Of a stretch of DNA of 7,311 nt, positions 1 through 6,613 are shown piece by piece. A model generated the notes under the pieces. That model saw only the letters and a program-made list of their open reading frames with translations, searched no databases and was not told the origin of the DNA. Numbering within the stretch: the stretch's first letter is position 1; each line of letters opens with the position of its first letter. Source of the DNA: an uncultured Oscillospiraceae bacterium (GTDB taxonomy: Bacteria; Bacillota; Clostridia; Oscillospirales; Oscillospiraceae); the NCBI GenBank assembly GCA_934668295.1, contig CAKUND010000097.1, positions 1-7,311 of the forward strand. The letters run 5' to 3'. Position numbers and translations under genes: made by a program.

Positions 1-590
1 ATGAGGTTCTGCTTGTTGTGCAGGCGGCCCGCGGTGTCGCAGATGATGACGTCGCTGCCGCGCGCTCTTGCCGCCGCAATGGCGTCAAAAACGACGGAGG
101 CGGGGTCTGCGCCCTCATGCTGGCGGATGATGTCGCAGTGCGCGCGCTCCGACCAGATCTCAAGTTGATCGGCTGCTGCGGCGCGGAACGTATCGCCCGC
201 GCACAGCAAGACTTTTTTGCCCTGGTCGTGCAGCTGGTGGGCAAGCTTTCCGATGGTGGTCGTCTTGCCGACGCCGTTGACGCCGATGACGAGAATGACC
301 GACGGCTTTGTATCCAGCTGCAAGGCCGGATCGCCGACGTTCAGCATGTCGACGAGGATGCCGCGCAGGGCAAGCTTTGCCTCGTCGACGGTCTTGATGC
401 GCTGCTCCTTCGCGGTCTGGCGCAGGCGGTCCATGACGGCCTCCGTCGTGTCCATACCGAGGTCGGAAACAATGAGGCTTTCCTCGAGATCGTCATAGAA
501 GTCGTCGTCCAGCTCGCTGGCGGTAAAGACGCTGCTGATGGAGCTGGCAGTCTTGCTCAGTCCCTGCTTGAGTTTTTCAAAAAATCCCAT
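1..590 (-). CDS. ftsY: FtsY, signal recognition particle receptor GTPase (partial, C-terminus outside window)
   Basis: FtsY is the membrane-associated receptor that docks the SRP-ribosome complex at the Sec translocon; its GTPase pairs with that of Ffh. The visible 196 residues begin [11 protein letters not shown] and run directly into the helical N domain, without a long acidic A domain, as in many Gram-positive FtsY proteins. The G domain follows: the P-loop GVNGVGKT is at residues 103-110, the DTFRAAA motif at 133-139, the [10 protein letters not shown] segment at 161-170 and the DTAGR switch motif at 185-189. The rest of the G domain (TKLD and the closing loop) lies beyond base 1. The ATG start is supported by an AAGGA ribosome binding site (minus strand, 602-606) 11 bases upstream. 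It lies 182 bases downstream of smc on the same strand, the usual Firmicutes order. I saw no convincing promoter of its own, so co-transcription with smc is likely but inferred. Confidence 0.96.
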   Translation of the reverse strand, partial: MGFFEKLKQGLSKTASSISSVFTASELDDDFYDDLEESLIVSDLGMDTTEAVMDRLRQTAKEQRIKTVDEAKLALRGILVDMLNVGDPALQLDTKPSVILVIGVNGVGKTTTIGKLAHQLHDQGKKVLLCAGDTFRAAAADQLEIWSERAHCDIIRQHEGADPASVVFDAIAAARARGSDVIICDTAGRLHNKQNL

Positions 591-662
591 GTATTTTGAT
601 ATCCTTTCTGGATGGTATTCCGGGTATTTGCCGCAGAGTTTCGTAAAAAAGGTGCGTCCTGC

Positions 663-740
663 GGGCGGACAGAGTCGTCCGCCCCTACAGGGTGCGGGGG
701 ATTGGAATCTCGTTGTAGGGGCCGACGACTCTGTCGGCCC
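663..740. repeat. Two-armed inverted repeat, each arm itself a hairpin (REP/MITE-like)
   Basis: Two 27-base arms, 663-689 and 714-740, are inverted copies of each other with 25 of 27 positions identical, separated by a 24-base spacer. Each arm also folds on itself. In the left arm GGGCGGAC (663-670) pairs with GTCCGCCC (677-684) around a 6-base loop; in the right arm GGGCCGAC (719-726) pairs with GTCGGCCC (733-740) around the complementary loop. The two differences between the arms fall at positions that pair with each other inside a hairpin, so a G-C pair has become C-G and the fold is kept. It sits between smc and ftsY, and no flanking target duplication is obvious. The TGTAGGGGC-type ends resemble dispersed intergenic repeats that I recall from Oscillospiraceae genomes; that resemblance is memory, not a search result. 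Confidence 0.8.
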
Positions 741-742
741 AT

Positions 743-775
743 TGAGAAGCTGCGGATTTTCCGCGTTCTTTCTCA
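743..775 (-). other. Hairpin overlapping the smc stop codon
   Basis: TGAGAA (743-748) can pair with TTCTCA (770-775), and inside it GCGGA (752-756) pairs perfectly with TCCGC (760-764) around a 3-base loop. Unpaired bases separate the two stems. The outer arm includes the smc stop codon (773-775). On the minus strand no T-run follows, so it does not look like an intrinsic terminator. A 3'-end stabilising or attenuating role between smc and ftsY is possible but only inferred. Confidence 0.4.
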
Positions 776-3700
776 GTTCGTGACCCCCAGCTGTTTGGCA
801 AGCTCGCCCAGACTCAGGCGGAGGATCTTGGAGACGCCCTGCTCCTGCATGGTGACGCCGTAGAGCACGTCGGCGGCCTCCATCGTGCCGCGGCGGTGTG
901 TGATGACGATGAACTGGGTCTTGTCGCTGAGGGTGTGCAGATAATTTGCAAAGCGCTCGACGTTGCGGTCGTCCAGCGCGGCGTCGATTTCGTCAAGCAT
1001 GCAGAACGGCGTGGGGCGCACCTTTAAAATGGCAAAATAGAGCGCGATCGCCACGAACGCCTTTTCGCCGCCGGACAGAAGCGTGATGGTCTTGACCTGC
1101 TTGCCGGGCGGCTGGACGCGGATCTCAATGCCGCATTCAAGCGGCGCGGACTTGTCCTCGAGAATGAGCGAGGCCTTGCCGCCGCCAAACATTTCCTCAA
1201 ATGTTTTGCCGAAATATTCATCAATACGGGCAAATTCCCGGACAAAAATTTCGGTCATTTCCGTCGTGATGGAGGCGACGATGTTTTCAAGCTCGGCTTT
1301 TGCGTGCTGCACGTCGTCGCGCTGGGCGGTCAGGTATTCATAGCGCTCGGATACGCGGGCGTATTCGTCGATCGCGCCGAGGTTCGGCGTGCCGAGAGCA
1401 GAAATTTTTCGCCGCACCTCGGTGATGCGCTTGTTCGCGGCCGGAAGACTCTCGATCCCGACCGTTTCCTTTTCCGCTGTGCCGGGGGTGAGCTCGTAGG
1501 AATCCCAGAGCTTGTCGACGATCTGCTTTTCCTCGAGCTCGCTGGTGGCCTTTTTCTGTTCGAGGCGGGCCGTTTCGCGTTCGAGCTGTAGGATGGACTG
1601 GTTTTTGTCCTGCGCCTGCTTTTCGGTCTGGCTGCGCCGGGCTTCCAGCTGTGCGCGCTCGTCGACGGCGTCCTTCAGCGCCTGCCGGGCTTCGTCCAAC
1701 TGTGCGCCGGAGGCGGTCAGGCCGTCCTCTTTCTCCTGGATCTGCCCTTCGAGCGCAGAGATCTGCAATTCATATTCATGGATCAGCCCCGTCTTCTGCG
1801 TCACGTCGCCCTGCATGGTCTCGCTGAGCGCCTGCAGCTGGGCGATGGTGTTTTCGGAGGCTGCGCGCGCGGCTTCGATGGAGGCCGCGTCCATGCGCAG
1901 GGCGGTGATCTTGTCGGTGAGCTGCTGCTGCTGCTCGGTCAGAGCGGTCTGCCTGCCGGTCAGCTCCGTCTCCTGCGCGCGCAGCGTGTCCAGCGCTTCG
2001 GTCTGCTGCTGCAGCTGGGCCTTGAGCGTCTGGAGCTTTCCTTCCTCGCCGCCGGTGCGGCTGGTCAGGTGCGCAAGCTCTTTTTCGATGTTTTCCAGAT
2101 TTTCCGTGACCGCAGCAGCCAAAAGCTGCACCTGCTTGTGCTCCTCCGTGCGGCGTAGCACCTCGTCCTCCGCCTCGCGGAGCTGTCCGCGGACGGCTGT
2201 GAGTTCAAATTCGGTCTTTGCGGCGGAGGATGCGGCCTCCGCTGTCTGCGCCTTGAGCGATTCAAGGCTTTGCGCGAGTGCGTTTCGTTCTTCGGCAAGC
2301 TTTGCAAGCGTATTCGCGCGGGTCAGCACGCCCGCACTCTTTGCGGCGGAGCCGCCGGTCATGCTGCCGCCCGCGTTCATGACCTGTCCGTCGAGCGTGA
2401 CGATGCGCACACGGTTGGCACAGGCACGCGCCATGCGCACGGCGTTATCCAGCGTGTCGCAGATCACGGTGCGGCCAAGGGCGTTTTCAATCACGGCGCG
2501 GTACCGCTCGTCGCAGGAGACGAGGCCGGAGGCAACGGAAACGAAGCCAGGCTGGCGCAGACAGACGGTATCCTGCAAAGCCTGCGGCTTGATGGTGGTG
2601 AGCGGAAGGAAGGTCGCGCGGCCGCCGTCGCGGCGCTTGAGCATCTGGATGGCGGCTTTGCCGTCTTCTTCGGAGGAGACGACGATATTCTGCATGGCGG
2701 CGCCGAGCGCCGTCTCGATGGCGGTGGTGTAGCGGTCCTCCACGCGGATGAGCTTGGAAACGGGGCCGTGGATGCCGCGGAGCTTTCCGGCGGCGGCGTC
2801 CTGCATGACGAGGCGGACGGCCTTGGAAAAGCCCTCGTATTCGCGCTCCATCTCGCGGAGCATGCGGATCTTGGAATCGAGCGTGTCGAGCTGGACGCCG
2901 GCGGCGTTCAGTTGCTTCTGCAGGCCATCGCGCTTTTCCTGACGTGTTTTCAGGCGCAGCTCATAGCCCGCGATGGTGTTTTTTGCGCTCTGCGCGTCGT
3001 CCTGCGCCTGCTCGAGACTCTTTTTGCAGGCGAGCTGCTGCGCGGCGATCTGCTCTTGCCGGGCTTTGGCGGCGGTCCGATCCTCCTCGAGCGTCTGCTT
3101 TCTGGACAGGACTTCCTCCATGGAAGCCTCCATGGACGCGATCTGCGCGGTCACAGAAGCGCTCTGTGACTGCAGAAGCGCCTGCTGGGCGCGGATGGAG
3201 ACGAGCTGCTGTCCGGCCTCGCCGGTCTGCTCAGCAAGAGCCTGCGCCTCCTGCTGGACGGCGGCAAGGGAGTCGTTCGCGGCGGCCAGCGCGCGGGTGT
3301 TTTCCTCGATCTTCTGCCGCTCGGCTTCGATCTGACCGGCAATGCCGCCGCTGCGGGTCTGCTGATCCTGCAGCTCCTGCCGGATGCGGCCGATGTTCGT
3401 CTGGTGATGCTGGATCTCCGAGCGCAGGAGCGCAATTTCGTTCTGCGCCTGCTGGCGCTCGGCCTCCATCTGGCTGATATGCTCGCGCTGCTGGTCGAGC
3501 TGAAGCGTCTGGTGGTTATACTGCAGGCTGAGCTGCTCGGATTTGCTGTAGAGCGCGGTCAGCTCGTCGTGCGCCTGCTCGAGAATGAAGGCGGCGGAGG
3601 CGTAGTCCGTCTCGGCCTTGCGGGCGTTTTCGGCAATTTTTTTGAGGTTTTCCAGCCAGACCGTGACCTCAAGTCCCTTGAGCTCCGTGCGGAAGGTCAG

Positions 3701-4345
3701 ATATTTCTGCGCCTTCTCCGCCTGCTCGCGCAGGGGGCCGACCTGCAGCTCCAGCTCGGAGATCTTGTCGCCGATGCGCAGCAGATTGTCCTCGGTGTTG
3801 GCAAGACGGCGCTCGGTGTCCTCTTTGCGGTGGCGGAATTTGGAGATGCCTGCGGCCTCCTCAAAAATTTCGCGCCGGTCGGTCGATTTGAGGGCGAGGA
3901 TCTCGTCGATGCGGCCCTGGCCGATGTTGGAATAGCCCTCGCGGCCGAGCCCGGTATCCATGAACAGCTCGTTGATGTCCTTGAGGCGGGCAAGCTGCTT
4001 ATTGATATAGTATTCGCTCTCGCCGGAGCGGAAATAGCGGCGGGTGATCATGACCTCGGGCGTCTCAATGCGGAGGCTGGCGTCGGAATTGTCAAGCACG
4101 AGCGTCGCTTCGGCATAGCCGACAGCGGGGCGCTTGGCCGTGCCGCCGAAGATCACGTCCTCCATCTTCGCGCCGCGCAGCGCGCGGGTGCTCTGCTCGC
4201 CGAGCACCCAGCTGATGGCGTCGGATATATTCGATTTTCCGCTGCCGTTCGGCCCGACGATGGCGGTACAGTCGCTGCCGAACTGCAGAAGCGTCTTATC
4301 CGGGAAGGACTTGAACCCTTGGATCTCCAATGATTTCAGATACAC
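773..4345 (-). CDS. smc: SMC, chromosome condensation/segregation ATPase
   Basis: SMC is the core ATPase of bacterial condensin; as a dimer, with ScpA and ScpB, it organises and separates the replicated chromosome. The protein has 1190 residues, close to Bacillus subtilis SMC. The N-terminal head holds Walker A GPNGSGKS (31-38) and the Q-loop motif [11 protein letters not shown] (Q143). Two long Glu/Gln/Ala-rich coiled-coil arms flank a glycine-rich hinge at about 520-675 ([10 protein letters not shown] at 524, MTGG at 662). The C-terminal head has the ABC signature LSGGEKA (1090-1096) and Walker [12 protein letters not shown], with D1118 and probable catalytic E1119. All key residues are present. 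I chose the GTG start ([14 protein letters not shown]) because GGAGAGG (minus strand, 4353-4359) lies 7 bases upstream and the family begins at this point. An in-frame ATG at 4387 would add 14 residues but lies upstream of the predicted transcription start. Here smc is not preceded by rnc, its frequent neighbour; a divergent dehydrogenase takes that place. Confidence 0.98.
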   Translation of the reverse strand: MYLKSLEIQGFKSFPDKTLLQFGSDCTAIVGPNGSGKSNISDAISWVLGEQSTRALRGAKMEDVIFGGTAKRPAVGYAEATLVLDNSDASLRIETPEVMITRRYFRSGESEYYINKQLARLKDINELFMDTGLGREGYSNIGQGRIDEILALKSTDRREIFEEAAGISKFRHRKEDTERRLANTEDNLLRIGDKISELELQVGPLREQAEKAQKYLTFRTELKGLEVTVWLENLKKIAENARKAETDYASAAFILEQAHDELTALYSKSEQLSLQYNHQTLQLDQQREHISQMEAERQQAQNEIALLRSEIQHHQTNIGRIRQELQDQQTRSGGIAGQIEAERQKIEENTRALAAANDSLAAVQQEAQALAEQTGEAGQQLVSIRAQQALLQSQSASVTAQIASMEASMEEVLSRKQTLEEDRTAAKARQEQIAAQQLACKKSLEQAQDDAQSAKNTIAGYELRLKTRQEKRDGLQKQLNAAGVQLDTLDSKIRMLREMEREYEGFSKAVRLVMQDAAAGKLRGIHGPVSKLIRVEDRYTTAIETALGAAMQNIVVSSEEDGKAAIQMLKRRDGGRATFLPLTTIKPQALQDTVCLRQPGFVSVASGLVSCDERYRAVIENALGRTVICDTLDNAVRMARACANRVRIVTLDGQVMNAGGSMTGGSAAKSAGVLTRANTLAKLAEERNALAQSLESLKAQTAEAASSAAKTEFELTAVRGQLREAEDEVLRRTEEHKQVQLLAAAVTENLENIEKELAHLTSRTGGEEGKLQTLKAQLQQQTEALDTLRAQETELTGRQTALTEQQQQLTDKITALRMDAASIEAARAASENTIAQLQALSETMQGDVTQKTGLIHEYELQISALEGQIQEKEDGLTASGAQLDEARQALKDAVDERAQLEARRSQTEKQAQDKNQSILQLERETARLEQKKATSELEEKQIVDKLWDSYELTPGTAEKETVGIESLPAANKRITEVRRKISALGTPNLGAIDEYARVSERYEYLTAQRDDVQHAKAELENIVASITTEMTEIFVREFARIDEYFGKTFEEMFGGGKASLILEDKSAPLECGIEIRVQPPGKQVKTITLLSGGEKAFVAIALYFAILKVRPTPFCMLDEIDAALDDRNVERFANYLHTLSDKTQFIVITHRRGTMEAADVLYGVTMQEQGVSKILRLSLGELAKQLGVTN

Positions 4346-4352
4346 GCGGATA

Positions 4353-4359
4353 CCTCTCC
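4353..4359 (-). promoter_or_regulatory. Ribosome binding site deciding the smc GTG start
   Basis: The minus strand reads GGAGAGG here, 7 bases before the GTG at 4345. The in-frame upstream ATG at 4387 lacks a comparable purine-rich site at the right distance. This supports the GTG as the true start. Confidence 0.85.
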
Positions 4360-4377
4360 AATTTATTCTATCTTGAT

Positions 4378-4406
4378 ATTTTACCATTTTTCCATAGGAA
4401 ATGCAA
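4378..4406 (-). promoter_or_regulatory. Sigma-A-type promoter of smc (extended -10)
   Basis: On the minus strand a TTGCAT -35-like hexamer (4401-4406) is followed after 17 bases by a TAAAAT -10 hexamer (4378-4383). TGG directly before the -10 (4384-4386) gives an extended -10, which would compensate for the weak -35 (3 of 6). The expected transcription start near 4371 leaves a leader of about 26 bases that contains the smc ribosome binding site. Sequence-based prediction only. Confidence 0.65.
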
Positions 4407-4491
4407 TCCCGGAATCACTTTTTGCCTGTTTGTGTCTCTGCGCCCTCCGCGCATGGGAACGCTGCAGCTGCGGATTTTTGCACAAAAGCAG

Positions 4492-4520
4492 TTGACAAGG
4501 CCGGGCCGGTGCTGCATGAT
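4492..4520 (+). promoter_or_regulatory. Sigma-A-type promoter of the D-2-hydroxyacid dehydrogenase gene
   Basis: A perfect TTGACA -35 (4492-4497) and a CATGAT -10-like hexamer (4515-4520, 4 of 6 consensus) are separated by 17 bases. Transcription would start near 4527, giving a leader of about 39 bases with AGGAGG at 4553-4558. The divergent smc promoter is about 85 bases away, so the two genes share one 220-base regulatory region. I saw no clear operator palindrome in it. Confidence 0.6.
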
Positions 4521-4565
4521 GGTAGAAACGCTTCCCTGCGGGGACGGAGATTAGGAGGAACCGAT

Positions 4566-5528
4566 ATGAAACTTGTCGTTCTGGACGGCTATACGGAAAA
4601 CCCCGGCGATCTGCGCTGGGACGCGCTGGAGGCATTCGGCGAGCTGACGGTCTACGACCGCACGGCCTATGCGGAATCGCCCCTGATCGCGGAGCGTCTT
4701 GCAGACTGCGAGATCGCCATTACCAACAAAACACCCATCAGCCGCGCGACCATCGAGGCCTGCCCGAGCCTGCGGCTCATCGCCGTGCTGGCTACGGGCT
4801 ATAACGTGGTCGACACCGTCTGCGCGCGGGAACGGGGGATCCCGGTCGTAAACGTTCCGTCCTACGGCACAGCCTCGGTCAGTCAGTTTTCCATCGCCCT
4901 GCTGCTGGAGATCTGCCACCACATCGGCCATCACGACGCGACCGTCCATGCCGGACGCTGGCAGCAGAGCCCCGACTGGTGCTATTGGGACTATCCCCTG
5001 ATCGAGCTGGAGGGCAAGACCATGGGCATCGTCGGCTTCGGCCGCATCGGACAGGCGGAGGGCCGCATCGCGGCCGCGCTCGGCATGCGCGTGCTGGCCT
5101 ATGACGTGCACCCGACGGACGCGGGGCGCGGCATCGGGACGTACGTCACGCTGGACGAGCTTCTGGCGCAGGCCGACGTCGTGTCCCTGCACTGCAATCT
5201 GACGCCTGAAAACACGGGCTTTCTCAACGCGGAGGCCATCGCGAAGATGAAGGACGGCGCGATCCTCCTCAACAACGCACGCGGCCAGCTTCTCAACGAG
5301 CAGGACGTAGCCGACGCGCTGAACAGCGGCAAGCTTGCCGCCGCAGGACTGGACGTCGTCAGTACGGAGCCTGTCCGCGCGGACAATCCGCTGCTCACCG
5401 CGAAAAACTGCATCCTCACACCGCATATTTCCTGGGCTCCGCTCGAGAGCCGTCAGCGCATCATGGACACGACCGCAGAGAATATCCGCGCCTGGCTGAA
5501 CGGCAAGCCCATCCACGTCGTGAATTAA
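4566..5528 (+). CDS. D-2-hydroxyacid dehydrogenase, glycerate dehydrogenase/hydroxypyruvate reductase-like
   Basis: This 320-residue cytoplasmic enzyme belongs to the NAD-dependent D-isomer 2-hydroxyacid dehydrogenases, which interconvert 2-keto acids and D-2-hydroxy acids. The split substrate-binding domain comprises residues 1 to about 100 plus the C-terminus, with TGYNVVD at about 77-83. The Rossmann domain has GFGRIG at 157-162, and Asp180 closing the second strand suggests NAD rather than NADP. The catalytic triad is complete: R239 in NNARG, E268 in STEP and H287 in TPHISWA. Length is normal for the family. The ATG start has AGGAGG 7 bases upstream (4553-4558); reading further upstream in frame would run through the promoter. 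It appears to be a single-gene unit, ending at the hairpin just after its stop. Overall pattern is closest to glycerate dehydrogenase (hprA-like), but D-lactate or another branched keto acid cannot be excluded, so no symbol is given. Confidence 0.93.
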   Translation: MKLVVLDGYTENPGDLRWDALEAFGELTVYDRTAYAESPLIAERLADCEIAITNKTPISRATIEACPSLRLIAVLATGYNVVDTVCARERGIPVVNVPSYGTASVSQFSIALLLEICHHIGHHDATVHAGRWQQSPDWCYWDYPLIELEGKTMGIVGFGRIGQAEGRIAAALGMRVLAYDVHPTDAGRGIGTYVTLDELLAQADVVSLHCNLTPENTGFLNAEAIAKMKDGAILLNNARGQLLNEQDVADALNSGKLAAAGLDVVSTEPVRADNPLLTAKNCILTPHISWAPLESRQRIMDTTAENIRAWLNGKPIHVVN

Positions 5529-5580
5529 CACAAGCTGCCCCGGCTGCCAGACGGCAGCCGGGGCGGTGTGTTATTTTGTT
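5527..5580 (+). terminator. Strong intrinsic terminator between convergent genes
   Basis: A perfect 12-bp GC-rich stem (GCCCCGGCTGCC at 5537-5548 with its complement at 5553-5564) closes a 4-base AGAC loop. An outer stem AACACA (5527-5532) / TGTGTT (5567-5572) extends it with a small bulge. A T-rich tail (5571-5580) follows on the plus strand, so it should stop transcription from the dehydrogenase gene. The outer arms overlap the stop codons of both convergent genes. On the minus strand the tail is weaker, so it may also serve the cysteine-rich gene, but less surely. Confidence 0.88.
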
Positions 5581-6413
5581 CTGCTGCAGCCGGTGCAGCT
5601 GTCTTCGGGCTTGATGCAGGGTTCGTTTTTCCCGGGGAAGAACGCATCCATCGGGAAATCGATCTGGCTGAAGACCTCGCAGGGACTTTCCGTGCTCGTG
5701 CCGCCGACGGGCGGGCAGGTCTTCGACGGAACGCAGTAGTCAAACGTCGGGATGAGCAGCTGCGTATCGCGCTCGAGCCGGACGATGGAGAACTGGCCGA
5801 TGGTAACGAGCAGGCGCTTGCATTCGCCGGTCAGCACCAGCGGCTCGTCGAAGCAGCCAAGCAGCGCCTCCGGGATCGCGGGCGAAGCTTCGTTCTGGCA
5901 GCAGCAATTGCACGCTTCCATCACCCGTGAGCCGAGAATGATCGGGTCGACCGTCTCCGCGATCGCCCGCGGCAGCGAGACGGACTGCAGAGACTTCTTG
6001 CAAAGGCACGTCAGATCGTCCCGGCTGGAGAAGATGCGCGCGCTCGTTTCCCCACCGAACAGTACCAGCCGCTTCGAGAACACGGCAAGGCCGGTGACGG
6101 TATTCGTGCGCCCGGCAGAGAGCGTCGCGTCGGCGATGACGCGGTAATAGAACGTAACGTCGACCGTAAAATAGCCGGAGGAGTAGGGGACGGGCTCCAC
6201 CTGTACCTGAGTAAAGAGCAGCTCCACATACCGCGCCTTCGCGCTTGCCGCGCAGTCGAGCGTCTGCTGGGAGTCGACCGTTAAGTACACGCGCAGATCT
6301 TCGATGCAGTCCTTCGCAAGACAGCTGTCCGTGATCTTCCCCGTATGCACACAAACCGCTTCACGGATGCCGCGCAGATCACAGGTCTTGCCCGCCTGTG
6401 CAGGTTCAGACAT
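5571..6413 (-). CDS. Uncharacterised cysteine-rich protein (280 aa)
   Basis: I cannot assign a function. The protein carries 19 cysteines in 280 residues. These include C31/C36 in DSCLAKDCIEDL, C136/C138 as CLC, a CNCCC cluster at 168-172, and C266, C273 and C276 near the C-terminus. There is no signal peptide or membrane segment. The middle (about 60-130) has alternating hydrophobic residues suggestive of beta strands (YVELLFTQVQVEPVPYSSGY), and a second block at about 198-233 includes LLIPTFDYCVPSKTC. The overall pattern resembles a conserved uncharacterised clostridial family as I remember it. Metal binding or disulfide cross-linking, for example in a spore layer, is inference. The ATG is well supported by AGGAGGT (minus strand, 6421-6427) 7 bases upstream. 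It is convergent with the dehydrogenase gene, divergent from the glycosyltransferase gene, and appears to be transcribed alone. Uninterrupted reading frame with codon use like its neighbours argues that it is a real gene. Confidence 0.9.
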   Translation of the reverse strand: MSEPAQAGKTCDLRGIREAVCVHTGKITDSCLAKDCIEDLRVYLTVDSQQTLDCAASAKARYVELLFTQVQVEPVPYSSGYFTVDVTFYYRVIADATLSAGRTNTVTGLAVFSKRLVLFGGETSARIFSSRDDLTCLCKKSLQSVSLPRAIAETVDPIILGSRVMEACNCCCQNEASPAIPEALLGCFDEPLVLTGECKRLLVTIGQFSIVRLERDTQLLIPTFDYCVPSKTCPPVGGTSTESPCEVFSQIDFPMDAFFPGKNEPCIKPEDSCTGCSRTK

Positions 6414-6487
6414 TCGGATGACCTCCTATATAATATCGTAAAGGTTCGCGTGGCCGAAACAGGGTCGTTCACGCTTCGCTTTCATAA

Positions 6488-6513
6488 CAGTTTATGCAAA
6501 ACCGCCCATATGT
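6488..6513 (-). promoter_or_regulatory. Possible sporulation-type (sigma-K/E-like) promoter of the cysteine-rich gene
   Basis: The minus strand reads CATAAACTG at 6488-6496, close to the sigma-K -10 pattern CATANNNTA (last base differs) and to the sigma-E -10 CATACAMT. An AC dinucleotide, the core of the sigma-K -35, lies 15 bases upstream (6512-6513); 16 is usual. Transcription would begin near 6481, leaving a leader of about 68 bases. These motifs are short and match imperfectly, so this is a weak candidate, reported because no convincing sigma-A promoter is visible for the gene. Confidence 0.25.
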
Positions 6514-6549
6514 GAAACACCGCGCGGGGAAATTGGCCCCGAAATTGCG

Positions 6550-6578
6550 TGGACAAACGCGGAAATATGTGCTAAAAT
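6550..6578 (+). promoter_or_regulatory. Sigma-A-type promoter of the tagA-like gene (extended -10)
   Basis: TGGACA (6550-6555, 5 of 6 consensus) and TAAAAT (6573-6578, 5 of 6) are separated by 17 bases. TGC immediately before the -10 gives an extended -10. The predicted start near 6585 leaves a leader of about 29 bases with GGTGAGG at 6596-6602. It is the best promoter match in the window. Confidence 0.75.
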
Positions 6579-6613
6579 AAAGACAATTCTAAATTGGTGA
6601 GGTATGCCTGCAC

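Noticed and set aside
557..863. Short open frames of 61-83 codons across the smc-ftsY gap.
   Set aside because: They are translations of the inverted repeat and hairpins, overlap both real genes and have no start signals.
1512..2732. A long open frame of 406 codons on the plus strand, opposite smc (with others at 2270-3169 and 3404-4333).
   Set aside because: They lie wholly antisense to an intact smc with all motifs, and their translations are Ser/Arg/Cys- or Leu/Ala-biased strings without recognisable domains, as expected for shadows of a GC-rich coiled-coil gene.
4387..4387. The upstream in-frame ATG as the start of smc.
   Set aside because: It precedes the predicted transcription start near 4371, overlaps the promoter, and adds 14 residues not typical of SMC; the GTG at 4345 has a good ribosome binding site.
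4551..5531. A 326-codon open frame on the minus strand opposite the dehydrogenase gene.
   Set aside because: The plus-strand gene has a full catalytic triad, Rossmann motif, ribosome binding site and terminator; the antisense frame shows no domain and runs through the terminator and the promoter region.
5740..6354. A 204-codon minus-strand frame overlapping the cysteine-rich gene.
   Set aside because: It is a frame-shifted, Arg/Ala-rich reading of the same region, with no well-placed ribosome binding site, whereas the 280-residue frame has an ideal one.
6430..6435. TATTAT on the minus strand as a -10 box for the cysteine-rich gene.
   Set aside because: Transcription would start near 6423, inside the AGGAGGT ribosome binding site, and no reasonable -35 lies 17 bases upstream.
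6527..6541. Small GGGG...CCCC inverted repeat upstream of the tagA-like gene, as a possible operator.
   Set aside because: Only four pairs with a 7-base loop; expected by chance in GC-rich sequence.
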